A stretch of 64,000 bases of DNA. Source: Buddleja alternifolia. Lineage: Eukaryota > Streptophyta > Magnoliopsida > Lamiales > Scrophulariaceae. The translations under genes were made by a program, and so were the position numbers. Below, piece by piece: positions 23,801-35,553 of this stretch. Each line of letters starts with the position of its first letter. Positions within the stretch are counted from its first letter, which is position 1. The notes below the pieces were generated by a model. That model had not been told where the DNA came from. It did no database searches and saw only the letters and a list, made by a program, of their open reading frames with translations. The stretch spans positions 24,747,022-24,811,021 of the forward strand of contig CM033399.1 in NCBI GenBank assembly GCA_019426215.1, given 5' to 3'.

Positions 23801-25058
23801 CTGTAACATAAAAACTATCCTCTATAAGAGCAGGATCTTCTACAGAGGTAGGAAAGGAAATGATGTAGGAAGACATAAACTTACCCTGAGAACTTGTCTC
23901 AACAGCAACTTGAGCGCTTGGCTCAACAGTCTCAGGCTCTTCAAGAACAGGAGCAGCTCGACGCTTGCTTGTCCTAGAACGCTTGAAAATTTTCTTCACG
24001 TTGACTCCTTCAACGAGCTTTAGCGTTTGATTGGGAGGAGCGGTAGATGGTTCCTCAAAGTCTATTTGTTTAATAATCCCTTCCAGCTTCCTACGCCTGA
24101 TGAGAAGAATCTTGTCCTCTGCATCCTCATCAACGTCCTCATCATCCTTTTGAGGAGAAGGAATGACTTGAGCCTTGGGCTTTCTAGGAACTCTCTTCTT
24201 TGTAGCAGCCGGACGCTTCACAGCTTCTTCTGGAACTGGATGCTCAGCTTCTTCATCTGATGCTTCGCGTACCTCCAGACGCTCAGATAGTGGTCTAGCA
24301 GCACCACCAACTTTGGGAGGATTGAACAGATTGTTCAGAATTCTTCTTCCCAGCATCTTGGTCTTGTTTAGCGGTTGACCAAATGAGTAAACATAGTCTG
24401 ATTTATACAATAGGTCGCTCAAAATAAGCCCATAAGGTTTATTTGGGGTACTTAAACAGTCTTTAAACCTTCCAAATACATACTCACTCCAATTTATCTT
24501 GAGATTGAGGAGTATCGCCGTCATCAACTGAAATTGAACTGGGTTTACTTTATCAAAGGTACCCACTCGACATTCTATGATTTTGCTACAGAAATCAGCC
24601 ATCAGTCGGTATTTGGACAGTAAATCTTTCTTTTCAAAGTGCTGTTTGTATGGTACTCCGTCATAAGCACTCATAGTCGTCCATGCGTTCTTGATTTGTT
24701 CTAAAGTAACACTGTCCAATGCCTCACCCTCATTTGGAAGATTAAAGTTCTTGGCAATGGAAGCAACAGATAAAACAAATTCCTTTGGTGGCTTCTTCTT
24801 GGATAGAGGAATGAGACAAGAGATAGACTTCTTGTCCACGAAGAGTTTAGCAGTTTTCCAGAAGATGTCGACTTCTGTTGGAAACAGATAGGAATACTTA
24901 GTCAAGAATGTTTTGAGCCCATCCTTGGTTACCATGTCCATCATATCAGTTAGATTGATCTGAGGTTGCTCATAAAGAAATTTCCAATCGACAATAAGTC
25001 CTTGAGTAACCTTGATGATAGGCTCGGCCAAAGTAGAAGCAGATTTCTTTGGTGCCAT
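20895..25058 (-). pseudogene. Element D env-like ORF downstream of pol (broken, unusually long)
   Basis: Starts MAPKKSASTLAEP at 25058 (an upstream in-frame ATG lies at 25178) and runs as one frame to 23550. It then continues through frame shifts and stops near 23600, 23200, 22740, 22020 and 21320 to a stop at 20895-20897 (ending KRHKVRPRR). The total is about 1390 codons. The N-terminal half is a globular-looking plant-transposon domain followed by a Lys/Arg-rich stretch and an acidic Ala/Glu/Val-rich linker. A probable coiled coil lies at 21440-21620 (ARLLAMNEQFDKHF). I see no signal peptide or membrane segment, so the label env-like refers to position in Sireviruses, not proven function. 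It is separated from pol by about 0.8 kb of non-coding sequence. Confidence 0.75.
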
Positions 25059-25891
25059 TTTTAGTGAAAGAGATGAACTGAGATTTTCTTTTGCTTTGAA
25101 AGAGAGAGAGTAAAATTTGCAAAAAGCTTTGAGTGAGAGTGAATAATTTTTCTGCGGAAATTGTGTTATAAATGACACAGTAATGAATTTTTGAAACTTG
25201 TGTTCTCTAGTCTCTGTAGGATTTAGACACGTGTAAATAATTTCTTTTAATTTTGAATCTCAACCATGAAAATAGTAACTGTGGACGCGAGTTTTGTGCA
25301 AGAGAGAGAAGTTACATTTGGTAACTCCCATATATAATGATTTGACATCCGAGAGTTAAATTTGAAAAACGTTTAGGATTTTCAGAGTGTAGTACACGCT
25401 CCTAATGGTACACTGACACGTACATAGACACGTGCTATTTCTGAACCGCCATTTTGAAAAGTTTTGATTACCCGCCAGTTTGATGTGATGGAAGCGTGTA
25501 GATAGAGTACAACATAGACTGTTGAGTCTATCCACTACTTCAAGAAGCTTGTAAAATTTATGTATGAGTTTTATAAACGATTTTCTATTGAGTGTTGAAT
25601 GGAATTAGTTCAACGCTCAACAGATACCATTCGTTGTTAAATTTATATTGACGCTTGAAATTAAGATCCTTTTATATTTTAGCTTCAACATATTGTGCAT
25701 AAACAATTCTGAGCGTTGATGATCATGCATATGAAAGTTTTTGATCATTGACGCTTGGAATATGTTTCAAGTACAATTTGAAGGTTCCCCTTAAGTTTGA
25801 TAACTTGTAACAACTTTTCAAAAATCTTTTGGACATAAATAAAGTGGATTCCCCCTAAATTATATGTCTAATAAAATATGATGCATAATGA

Positions 25892-27275
25892 TTAAACGTT
25901 TAAGTCGATCATACCTAATTCACTTCTCAAAGTAAGAAATCGTTGTTCGTTGAGCGCTTTGGTGAAGATATCTGCCAATTGTTTGTCAGTTCCAATAAAA
26001 TGCATGGAGATATCTTTCTTTTGAACATGGTCACAAAAGAAAATGGTATCTAATGTCAATATGTTTGGTTCTGGAGTGAAGAACAGGGTTTTGAGTCATG
26101 GCTAGAGCGCTTTGGTTATCACAATGAATGGGGGTTGGACCTAGGATTATACCATAATCTCTAAGCTGTTGCCTCATCCATAACACTTGTGCACAACAAC
26201 TTCCTGCAGCTACATACTCAGCTTCGACTGTAGAGGTAGCTATGGATTGTTGTTTCTTACTATGCCATGAAACTAACCTATCACCTAGAAATTGACATGT
26301 ACCACTAGTATTCTTATGATCTATTTTGCAACTTGCAAAATCTGCATCTGAGTAACCAACTAGTTCAAAAGGAGAGTCCCTAGGATACCATAAGCCCACA
26401 TTTTGTGTGCCTTTTAGGTATTTAAGGATCTTCTTGGCAGCAATTAAGTGTGACTCATTAGGATCGGCTTGAAACCGTGCACACATGCATACCGAAAACA
26501 TAATATCAGGTCTACTAGCAGTAAGATAAAGAAGTGATCCAATGATACCTCTATAATTAGTGATATCAATCTTCTTCCCACTTTCATCTTTATCTAACTT
26601 AAGCGTTTGGCTCATTGGAATTTTTGAATATGATGCATTTTCCATACCAAATTTCTTAATCATATCTCTTGTATATTTAGCTTGGTTAATAAATATGCCA
26701 TTAGGGAGTTGTTTAACTTGTAATGCTAATAATAAAGTTAATTCACCCATCATGCTCATTTCAAATTGTTCTTGCATCATTTTTGAAAATTTCTCACACA
26801 GACGCTCATTAATAGAGCCAAATATAATATCATCAACATAAATTTGGACTAAGAGAATATCTTCATTATTGGTAATTTTAAATAACGTTGTATCAACGCT
26901 GCCTTTTGAAAAGCTTTTACCAATAAGAAAGATAGAGAGAGTGTCATACCATGCTCGGGGTGCGTGCTTAAGCCCATAAAGTGCTTTGTCTAGCTTGTAG
27001 ACCATACCCTTACCATGGTTGTTGATCAATCCCGATGGTTGCTCCACATATACTTCTTCTTGGAGTTTACCATTCAGGAAGGCACTCTTCACGTCCATCT
27101 GATACTCCGTAAACTTGTTGAACGCTGCATACGCTAGAAACATGCGAATTGCTTCAAGACGGGAGACTGGAGCATATGTCTCATCAAAGTCAATACCCTC
27201 TTCTTGGCAATATCCTTGAGCTACGAGTCAGGCCTTGTTTCTTATTACAATGCCATTCTCATCCATCTTATTTCT
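25892..27275 (-). pseudogene. Element D reverse transcriptase and RNase H (nearly intact, three lesions)
   Basis: RT blocks in order are [33 protein letters not shown] and catalytic [10 protein letters not shown]. RNase H follows with [32 protein letters not shown] and [14 protein letters not shown]. Two stop codons lie in the RT start (near 27270 and 27230). A one-base shift near 26034 in a T-rich run ends the main frame at YHFLL. The true C-terminus, ADIFTKALNEQRF to a stop at 25892, is readable in the next frame. The enzyme copies element RNA to DNA and removes the RNA strand. Confidence 0.92.
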
Positions 27276-29132
27276 TTAAACCCATCTAGTTCCAATAACT
27301 CCTTGGTGAGTTGGTCTTGGTACTAGAGTCCAAACCTTACTACGCTTGAATTGATTCAGCTCTTCTTGCATGGCTTCAATCCAACTTGGATCACTTAGCG
27401 CTTTATCCACTTTCTTAGGTTCCATTTGAGATAGAAAGCTTGCAAACATAGCCTCATTAAATGTAGCGGCTCTAGTCCTAACAAGCGCTTCAATATCTCT
27501 AATAATCTGCTCAGGTGGATGATCACACAACCATAGTCTATCTGGTTGGAATGGGTTAAGAGGTTGAACAGGCGCTTGACAATCAGACGCTTGACTTCCC
27601 TCTTGCGTAGGCACTTCAAGTTCATTGATTTTTGTTTGCTCTCGATGATCACTCTCTTCATGATCATCAGTAGATCTTGCATTGTTATCCGAAATATCCT
27701 CACGAGTAATCTTAGGAGGTGGCACTGAGATCTCATCATCGTTGTCACTATCATCATCAATGGTAATCTTAGATGCTTGATGACATAGATCTTCAACTCC
27801 TACATCATTCACATTAACCTTACTCGGTTCTTGGTTAGCATCATCAAAAACAACATGAATAAATTCTTCAACCTTCGATTTGATCTTGTTTAAGATGCGA
27901 AAATTCTTTCCATTCTTGGCGTAGCCTAGAAAAATTCCTTCATCCGCTTTAGGATCAAATGTCTTTAGGCTTTGGGATCCATTGCTATGAATAAAACATT
28001 TAGAACCAAAGACATGAAAGTATGAAACATTTGTCTTACGTCCCTTCCATAGTTCATATGGATTTTTCCCATGCTGTTTGTTGATGATGCAACGGTTTTG
28101 AGTGTAACAGGCAGTATTGATCGCTTCGGCCCAAAACCTAGGAGCAAGCTTGGACTTTACTAACATTGTCCTAGCAGCTTCCTTGAGTGTTCTGTTCCGG
28201 CGCTCAGCAACACCATTCTGTTGGGGAGTTCTGGGAGCTGAATACTCATGATGTATTCCATTCTCTGCACAAAACCTCTCAACAACCTTGTTAGTAAACT
28301 CAGTACCGTGATCGCTTCTTATTCTTGCAACTTTAAGCTTTTTCAATGTTTGAAGTTGCCGAATAAGCGTTGTTAACTTGTCACATGTCTCATCTTTGGA
28401 TGAAAGAAATTCTACCCAAGTAAATCGAGAGAAATCATCTGCTATCACCAAAGTATACTTTTTACCACTTACACTGATCGTTTGAGCAGGTCCAAATAGA
28501 TCCATGTGAAGTAGTTCAAGTATTCTAGAGGTAGATAGATGAGGTTTTCTCTTGAAGGATGATTTGACTTGTTTGCCAATTTGACAAGCATCACAAAGGC
28601 GATCCTTATGAAATGATCCTTTTGGTAATCCCTCTACAATATTTAGATTTATAAGCTGAGAGATTGTCTTAAAGTTGAGGTGATTCATTTTTCTATGCCA
28701 TAACCAACCCGTTTTAGATTCATTTTTAGCAACAAAGCAAGTTGGGTTGTTATCAAGTGTTGAACCCCAATCTACCAAATATACATTGTTTGTTCTTTTA
28801 CCTTTCAATTTAGTAGACTTAGTCTTAGCGTCATTTATATAGCAATAATCACTTGAGAATATGACTTCAAAGCCTTTATCACAAAATCGACTTATGCTTA
28901 ATAAATTGTGCTTTAGACCCTCAACATAATAAACATCACTTATCATGATGTTCCTCCCATGCATAGTATCTATACCTTTGGTTTTACCTTTGGAGTTGTC
29001 ACCAAATACAACCTGAGGACCATTGGCAGCTCGATAGTTGATCAGAAGATCTTTGGAACCAGTCATGTACCTTGACGATCCACTATCGAAGTACCAAACA
29101 GATGTATTGGCTTTAGCTCTAGGTACCTTCAA
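27276..29132 (-). pseudogene. Element D protease and integrase, long open frame
   Basis: A 618-codon open frame. The protease catalytic DSGSSRYMTG lies near residue 16; the usual His of the SRHMTG motif is Tyr. The integrase HHCC finger (WHRKMNH ... CDACQIGK), first Asp in LLHMDLFGP, second Asp in RSDHGTEF and Glu in NGVAERRNRTL are all present. The C-terminus is acidic and linker-like before the RT start MQEELNQFKRSKVWTL. The frame ends at a TAA in place of the usual Phe after GTRWV. The segment 29147-29437 upstream, containing an Asp-Tyr repeat, links it to gag in another frame. Confidence 0.9.
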
Positions 29133-29146
29133 TCATAAGGGAAGTT

Positions 29147-31360
29147 CTATTTCTGTTTAGGTACCCATTGTTGCTTGGGTCCTTTACCATTAGTAGCATT
29201 GTTAGTTTGAATTAGATCTTTTGGAACCCTTATTTGCCTAGTCTTCATTGTAGGAATACTGGCCTTCTTGGGTTTCACATTGTGTTGTATGTGCTGTTTG
29301 GGTGTATAGTAATATCCTCGATTATAATAGTAATCATAATCATAGTCATAGTCATAATCATCATAGTAGCGATAATATGATCTAGACCGTTGTGGATATT
29401 GACGCTGGTATTTCCTTGGCGCTGGCTTTGGTTGCATTTTTGATGCTGGACGCTTAGCGCTTGACTCACAGTGGTTAGGTTTATCCTTAGCCTTTTGAGC
29501 GTTTGGATGAACCTTTATTTGTGAATCATTTGCTTTCGCCTTTCCTTTGATTGAGTCAGCTTTGGCTTTCTCATTTGGCCTCTTACCATTGTCGCTTGGT
29601 TAATTTAGCGTTTGTCTTTGTGAACCTTCTTTAACAAAGAAAATACCCTTTCCTTCGTTGTTTTCCGTAACATTTGATTTGTTTGGTTGTTTACCGAATT
29701 TATTGCATCCTAAACCGGTCTTTTCCCCAAATAACCTTGTTACCTTAGTCACATTGTCTAGCTTTCTTGACGCTTTAGACAATGATGAGACGAGCTGTTC
29801 TGATTTAGCAAGTCTAGCAATCAGCTCAGCTTCTCTCTTGACTATCACATCAAGATCACTTTTCAACTGGATTATTTCACTATCAAGAGATTGGTTTTTC
29901 TCAATGCACTGTTGCTGAACTTGCAATTCTGCTTTGAGCGTCACTTTATCACTTTTGAGCGATGAAATAATATCAAAGTGATTTTAGTATAATTTGGCTG
30001 CAACTTGACAATCATTATAATATTCTTTGACTTTGTCAAATAATTCTTCATAAGAAAGAGAAAGAGATAATTCAGTGTTTACCTCAGGAGACGCTTCATC
30101 ATCTCTGGCCATGAGACAAATAAGTGCTGAGTCATCAACTGGCTCATCATCATCACTACTTTCTTCTGAAGACTCCAAGTCTTCATGTGCGGATGCTTGT
30201 TCTGATTCCGCTAGCAAATCTTGTTGACGAAGGTTGCTCCTGAATTGGTTTCTATCCAAGTAATCCGGTCTTGAAGGCTTAGATACGTTTGGATAAGGAC
30301 AATTTACCTGGTAGTGTCCTGGTTTCCTGCAATTATAACACAGATTAGTTTTCATCTTTTGTTCATTTGTTAATCTTGCATTGTGGGGTTTTGAGACCAC
30401 TGGCGCTGAGAGATTTTGAGTAGACGCTTGGTATTGAACAGGCGCTTGGTATGTGGGAACAAAATACTGAGGCGCTTGAAACTGTTGATGTATTGGAGCA
30501 GGCGCTTGATATGAACTGTGTCCTTGATGCTTAGGACTACTTCTTTTCTTTTCATATCTCAAGAACTTTCTGAATCTATTTAGCAAGGCCAACTCCTCTT
30601 CCTCACTGATATCTGAAACTTTTCCTTTATTACCCGATTTACCCTTGATTGATGCTACGAGCGCTCCAGATTCAATTACCGGACTACTCACAACGTCACT
30701 AGCTGAGTTTAACTCAAACTCAAATGCCTTGAGTTCTGAAAAGGCGTCTTATGGACTTAAAAGATCCAACGTATTTGATTCTCTCGTAGCTGTTGTTTTC
30801 ATCAAGAATCTACTAGGTAGACTTCTAAAGATCTTAACCACCATTTCTCGGTTCTGTAAATCCATTCCCAATGATGTAAGTTCCGTAACAAGAGCTGTGA
30901 ATATTATGTCCAAATGCTCTAGGGTCTCGTTAGGTAACATCTTAGAGCTGTTGAATTTTTCTCGAGCAATAGAGAGCTTATTTTCCTTGATTTGAGCTGA
31001 TCCACCATAGATTATAGCCAACTTATCCCAAATTTCTTTAGTGGTATTACATGATTTAACTTTGTTGAATAAACTGTCGTTGTCACCAATAGCTGTATAC
31101 AAAGCATTTCGACCAACATTGTCCAGATTTGCTCTTCGACGCTCATCAGTGGACCATTCTTGTTTAGGCTTCTCAACATAGCCATCTGGAGTTTCTTCTG
31201 TGGCTCCAGGCGCTCTGGTAATAACCTTCAGAATTTGTATTGGTCCATCTGAAATAACATCGCACATTTCGTCATCACATGAACAAAGATATGTAAAAGC
31301 TTTGACCTTCCATGAGTCATAGTTTGGCTCGGTCTACTTAGGAACTTTAGAAAATGCCAT
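29147..31360 (-). pseudogene. Element D gag and gag-pol linker (broken)
   Basis: Starts MAFSKVPK at 31360 but meets TAG nine codons in. The gag core follows from MCDVISDGPIQIL with EIWDKLAIIYGG and LEHLDIIFTALVTEL. Another frame from 30691 carries the zinc knuckle CYNCRKPGHYQVNCPYP and a Gln-Ala-Pro-rich stretch in which each QAP or QAS codes over a CAAGCG word. 29600-29944 is a probable coiled coil ending in GEKTGLGCNK, a segment common in this lineage between gag and protease. Five or more interruptions. Gag would form the particle shell and bind element RNA. Confidence 0.83.
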
Positions 31361-31447
31361 GAAGGACAAATTAAAAGCAACTAAATTTTGAAAAGGGATC
31401 TAAACAAGTTGTTACGCTTGGAAATTTTAAAAATTTCGACTTTAACC

Positions 31448-31459
31448 GCTCTGATACCA
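31448..31459 (-). other. Element D primer-binding site (initiator tRNA-Met)
   Basis: Minus-strand TGGTATCAGAGC, two bases inside the LTR at 31462. The leader between it and the gag ATG at 31360 is only about 87 bases, much shorter than in B and F. Confidence 0.94.
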
Positions 31460-31461
31460 CT

Positions 31462-33011
31462 TGTTGGTCCCAAGTGGCATACGAAAGGGTCTAGAAAGGG
31501 GGTTGAATTGGCCCTGAAATATTTTTCGACTTCAAAAAGATTCGTATTAAAAATTTTTGGAGGCTTGAAATGTAGACGCTCGACTAAGCGTTTACTTTAA
31601 ATATAGACGCTTAGCCTAAGCGTCTGATGAAGACTGTTTTAGTAAGTTATCTTAGACATTAAGATTTGAATACTTTAACCAAATAGGTTTAAGCGTTCAA
31701 TTCTTTAATCAATGTTAGCACAGTTGAATAATTTTAGAGTCTTCTCTTTCGAAAGCTTTAGCGTCACAAGAAAGTGTTTTAGTTGAGTTTGACTTAACAG
31801 ATTTATACAAAGATATAATAATATGAAGAATGACTGTAAAGTAAAGAGCACGATATTTGTAAGGTTCATTGGGTGGTGTAATCCCAACTACGTCCTTCCT
31901 CTCCTTGAACACTTGGAGGCAATCCACTAAGATGGTTCTCAAAGAATCACACAGAAACTTCTACAAATTAGAGAGAGATGGATGTTGATGACTTGAGCTC
32001 CTTGATCACACAGATATCTGCTCCAAATCACTTCAATCCCTTTGCTTCTTTCACCCAGAAATAATGCAAGTATCCAACTTTGACTTCACACAGATCGCGG
32101 GGCTTGGATGGGGTTTTTCTAAATGGTTTGTTTGATTTTGATGAAGTTCAAACAACTTGGGAATATCTCAATAGTAATGTGGGTTTCTTCAAAAAGAATG
32201 TTTGAGATATTGGTTGACTGTCTCAGGAATTGAAGAAAAGCAAGGAGAATGTTTGCTTGAATATTCTGGCTTTTCTGAGATTTTAAGGAATGAGACTTCA
32301 ATGCAACAGCAATTTGGCTTGGAATTGATCGTTGTTTTGGCTTGTTGTTGAAGTCCTATTTATAGGCATTCTTGGAAAAAGTGTCCGTTTGACACATGCA
32401 TAGACGCGTGTCTCTCACTTCCGCGAGTGAACCACTTTTGTCCTTTTTCCTGAAAATCTGCTGCACAAAAGTTGGTGCTGCAGTCTATGAAAAGTTAACA
32501 GTCCAATAGGGTGGCTTCTCCGTATGTCTGAAAGTGTTTTTCACATTTAATGCTCTTATCAGCATTTAATGCATTTGAATTAAATACCCGTTGGTATTTA
32601 ATGCACTTAGAATAATTGCATTAAACTCCTTGTGGACGTGGAAATAAATTCAGGTGAAATTCATCATTGATAGATGCTTATCCATCCTTGAATTGCTTCT
32701 ACCCTATAAGGTAACGCTTGATATAGCTGGATATTTAGAAGTTTGGAAACTCATCTTCATTCAGACTTCAGGCGCTTGAGTCTTCAAACTTAACTACTGA
32801 TAAGCTCACTCAGAATTCATCAGACGCTCAGCCTAAGACTACTTAGCCTAACAATCTAGAATAAAACAAAACGAAGCCTATAAAATCTATTACAAATCTA
32901 ACCCTTCAAAGCTTATAAATGATTTCTACTCAAATCAAACTTACATATTTTGGGGTCTAACATAAATTCCTAATTGTCATCATCAAAACATCTAACATGA
33001 AATTCCTAAGA
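31462..33011 (-). repeat. Element D 5' LTR
   Basis: 1550 bp, collinear with 19096-20663 with scattered substitutions and a few small deletions. Its last bases read CCTAAGA instead of CCTAACA, one change in the terminal dinucleotide region. The same hairpin is at 31605-31625. Confidence 0.93.
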
Positions 33012-33604
33012 AGACTAATCATCTTGCCATGAATATCAAACATCGATATGATTTTATGGAACTCATAATGATATGTGTCGCTCATTTGCTCCATAATAAA
33101 TAGCAGAATTTCTTTTTTGAATATTGAAAATTAATATAATATCAAATGCCTAAAAACTACCAAAGAAGTAAAAATAATCGTCAAATCATATCACTTTGAG
33201 TAGTATGGGTGAACTAAATATGTCCACTGAGAATAATAGCTAACTTTATTTTTGTTAAATTTAATGAAAAATAATAATCAGTTTTATCCAATATAAAATA
33301 ACATTTATCCTAATTTGGTTCTAAATAAATAAGTAATTTTTTTAGTCATATCTACGAATTTTTTTTGAAATTATTATTTATGACAGTTATCTGCCACTTT
33401 TAAAATTTAAAATTATGAACTAGCAAGTTTTGAATACTTATTCTATATTTAGTTAGCAAAGTGGTATACAATTAGTTTGTTGAAAAAAATGATAAGAATT
33501 ATTTTAATAAATTAAAGGGCATTTTTGTCTATATGGTGAAATTTAAATTAAAGTGGAGTGCCTCTAACAAAATGTGGAGTGCCTTTATCAACTCCCTTAT
33601 TAAT

Positions 33605-33726
33605 TATTTGTACAATCAAATAATTTACTTAACTAACCTTTTTGCATTTAAGTTTATGTAGTAATTAATATTGTTTGGAAAAAAGTTCAAAACAAAAAAT
33701 TAATTGTCCTATCATTGCGCGTCCAC

Positions 33727-33786
<60 letters not shown>

Positions 33787-34142
33787 TAATTCAGTAATTA
33801 ATGAAAGTATCGTGCAAAATTAGTGGCAACCACATCTTAATTATAGCAAGAAAAAGTATTGCAATTTTATTTATTTAATTAATTAATATGCATGCAGTTC
33901 TTCTCCATTTCTCTTCTTTCTTTCTTTTCTTTTACATTTCAATGAAAAATAAAGAATTAAAATATACGCAGTGTCTAGGGTCCAACTTTATTAATTCAAT
34001 TCTTGACTAATTCATGATATGTATGATTGGAATCCATAGAGTAGTGGTCACCCATTAAGGCATTATATGTAGTTCAAATAATGCAATATTTAATCAAGTT
34101 AATTATCAAGCAATGGGTCAGCTATTTGCTAGGATCGAAGGC
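33605..34142. promoter_or_regulatory. Spacer and upstream region of the extensin gene
   Basis: AT-rich with an (ATT)n microsatellite at 33729-33786 and a CT-rich run near 33900-33935. This is the likely extensin promoter region; only the TATA box below is recognisable. Confidence 0.5.
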
Positions 34143-34150
34143 TATATAAA
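34143..34150 (+). promoter_or_regulatory. TATA box of the extensin gene
   Basis: TATATAAA about 62 bases before the first ATG (34212), the usual plant core-promoter distance. Confidence 0.7.
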
Positions 34151-34211
34151 GAGTTGAACATTCTCCATTTTTCAAACACAAAATCATAAGTTTTTTCTAC
34201 AGTGAGATAAG

Positions 34212-35022
34212 TTGGAGGTCCTAAAGATGGAGATTCTTGAAAAACCAGGGCTCATGCCCTTATTCATAAGTGCTTTAACATTTTGCATTGTTGTAAGCGA
34301 ACTTGCAGCCGATAAACCATATGTTTATGCCTCACAACCACCACCATCGTATTACGACAAGTCTCTGCCACCTCCAAAGGATGTAGAGCAACCACGATAT
34401 TTATACAAGTCGCCACCTCCATCATCCAAGTAGTATTATTACAGCTCACCACCACCACCACCAGCACCACCACCACCACCTTCAGAGCACATAGAGCATC
34501 CTCAACATGCCTACAAATCACCACCACCACCATCTAAAAAGTACTCTTATAGCTCAACGCCGCCACCACCATACTACTATAAGTCACCTCCACCTCCTAT
34601 ACATGCAGAACTTCCTCAATATTCCTACAACTCACCACCTCCACCACCAAACAAGTACTCTTATAGCTCAACAGTACCGCCACCACCATACTACTATAAG
34701 CACCTCCACCTCCTAAACATGTAAAACATCCTCAATATTCCTACAAGTCACCATCTCCACCACCAAAGAAGTACTCCTATAACTCACCTCCACCACCAAA
34801 GAAGTACTCTTATAGCTCACCGCTGCCACCACCATACTACTATAAATCACCTCCACCTCCTAAGCACGTAGAACATCCTCCATATTCCTACAAGTCACCA
34901 ACTCCACTGCCAAAGAAGTACTCCTATAGCTCACCTCCACCACCAAAGAAGTACACTTATAGCTCACCGCTGCCACCATCATACTACTATAACTCACCCC
35001 CACCTTCTAAGCACGTAGAACA
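34212..35022 (+). pseudogene. Extensin-type hydroxyproline-rich glycoprotein, interrupted
   Basis: ATGs at 34212 and 34227 lead into a hydrophobic signal segment (LMPLFISALTFCIVVSELA), then proline-rich cell-wall repeats: YKSPPPP, KKYSYSSPPPP and YYYKSPPPPKHVEHP in alternation. In the wall such proteins are hydroxylated, glycosylated and cross-linked through Tyr. Three lesions are seen: TAG at 34431-34433 where the repeats predict continued coding, loss of one T between 34700 and 34701 in an otherwise standard TATAAGTCACC unit, and insertion of the CACTA element at 35023 in the middle of a KHVEH unit. The codons still follow the repeat pattern after each lesion, so decay is recent. The 3' end of the gene is not in the window before 53487. 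Confidence 0.88.
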
Positions 35023-35199
35023 CACTACTACTAAAATGGGCTATTACAACACCCTTATTATAACGGTTCATTATAGAATCGCTGTAATAGGTATACAAAT
35101 TACAGCGGTTATTAAAAAAACCGATGTAATAGACCTATTACAGCGGTTATTTTTTTAACTGCTGTAATAGGCCAAAACATAAAATTAAAAACCCATCAT

Positions 35200-35553
35200 G
35201 CCACTTCCACCTGCTGCTTCTCTCTCTTACTCTTAAAATGCAGCTACTTCTTTCTCTCACTCTCAAAAGCTCCGCCACTTCCACTTGCTGCCGCCACACG
35301 ACACCGAACGCCACCGCCGCAAGCTGCCGAATGCCACCGCTGCAAGAAGCCGAACGCCACCTCCACAAGCCACCGAACGCCACCGCTGTAATCAGAAGAC
35401 TTTTCTCCCTGGCTCCCTCTCTCATACGCAAACGGCAATTACCAACAAAGGAAAGAGAGATAGAGATCCCCCACTTCCACTGCGCTGACCGCTGCCGCCT
35501 CCATACAACCCGCCGCCACCGTCACATCCATCGCACTTAAACTTCGCAGCAAA
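35200..35553 (+). other. Element E 5' UTR exon with 23-bp tandem repeats
   Basis: CT-rich then CCG-rich leader. Four copies of a 23-bp unit begin at 35304, 35327, 35350 and 35373 (CCGAACGCCACCGC...). A 23-bp period cannot keep one reading frame, which supports untranslated RNA. A donor-like AAAAG|GTAATG lies at about 35555, and the transposase ATG is 0.9 kb downstream, suggesting a leader intron. Confidence 0.5.

Larger units (their letters stand above)
19096..33011 (-). mobile_element. Element D: Sirevirus-type Copia retrotransposon, 13.9 kb
   Basis: Complete in outline. The LTRs are 19096-20663 and 31462-33011, and the target-site duplication AGACT lies at 19091-19095 and 33012-33016. It has an initiator tRNA-Met primer site, gag, protease-integrase-RT-RNase H, a very long extra ORF region downstream of pol, and a GGGGG-containing polypurine tract. 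Length, Copia domain order, the CxxCxxxxHxxxxC gag and the post-pol env-like region fit the Sirevirus lineage. Several stops and frameshifts show it is not autonomous. The LTRs are visibly very alike, so insertion should be fairly recent compared with A, B and F. Confidence 0.88.
18834..33596. mobile_element. DNA transposon H (~840 bp, hAT-like), split by element D
   Basis: The left end GGGAGTTGATAAAGGCA at 18834 is mirrored at 33580-33596. The inverted repeat is identical for 32 bases. A perfect 8-bp duplication TTATTAAT flanks it (18826-18833 and 33597-33604), as expected for hAT-type elements. Removing element D and its duplication leaves 262 bp (18834-19095) plus 580 bp (33017-33596). Neither arm encodes a transposase, so it is non-autonomous. 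The arms are AT-rich. Confidence 0.82.

Noticed and set aside
20895..25058. A true viral envelope gene in element D
   Set aside because: Position fits the env-like ORF of Sireviruses, but I see no signal peptide, membrane segment or cleavage site.
27395..27796. 133-codon frame overlapping the element D integrase end
   Set aside because: Shadow frame within the longer, motif-bearing protease-integrase frame; no domain features of its own.
34264..34533. Val-rich frame on the minus strand
   Set aside because: Complement of the proline-rich extensin repeats; low complexity only.
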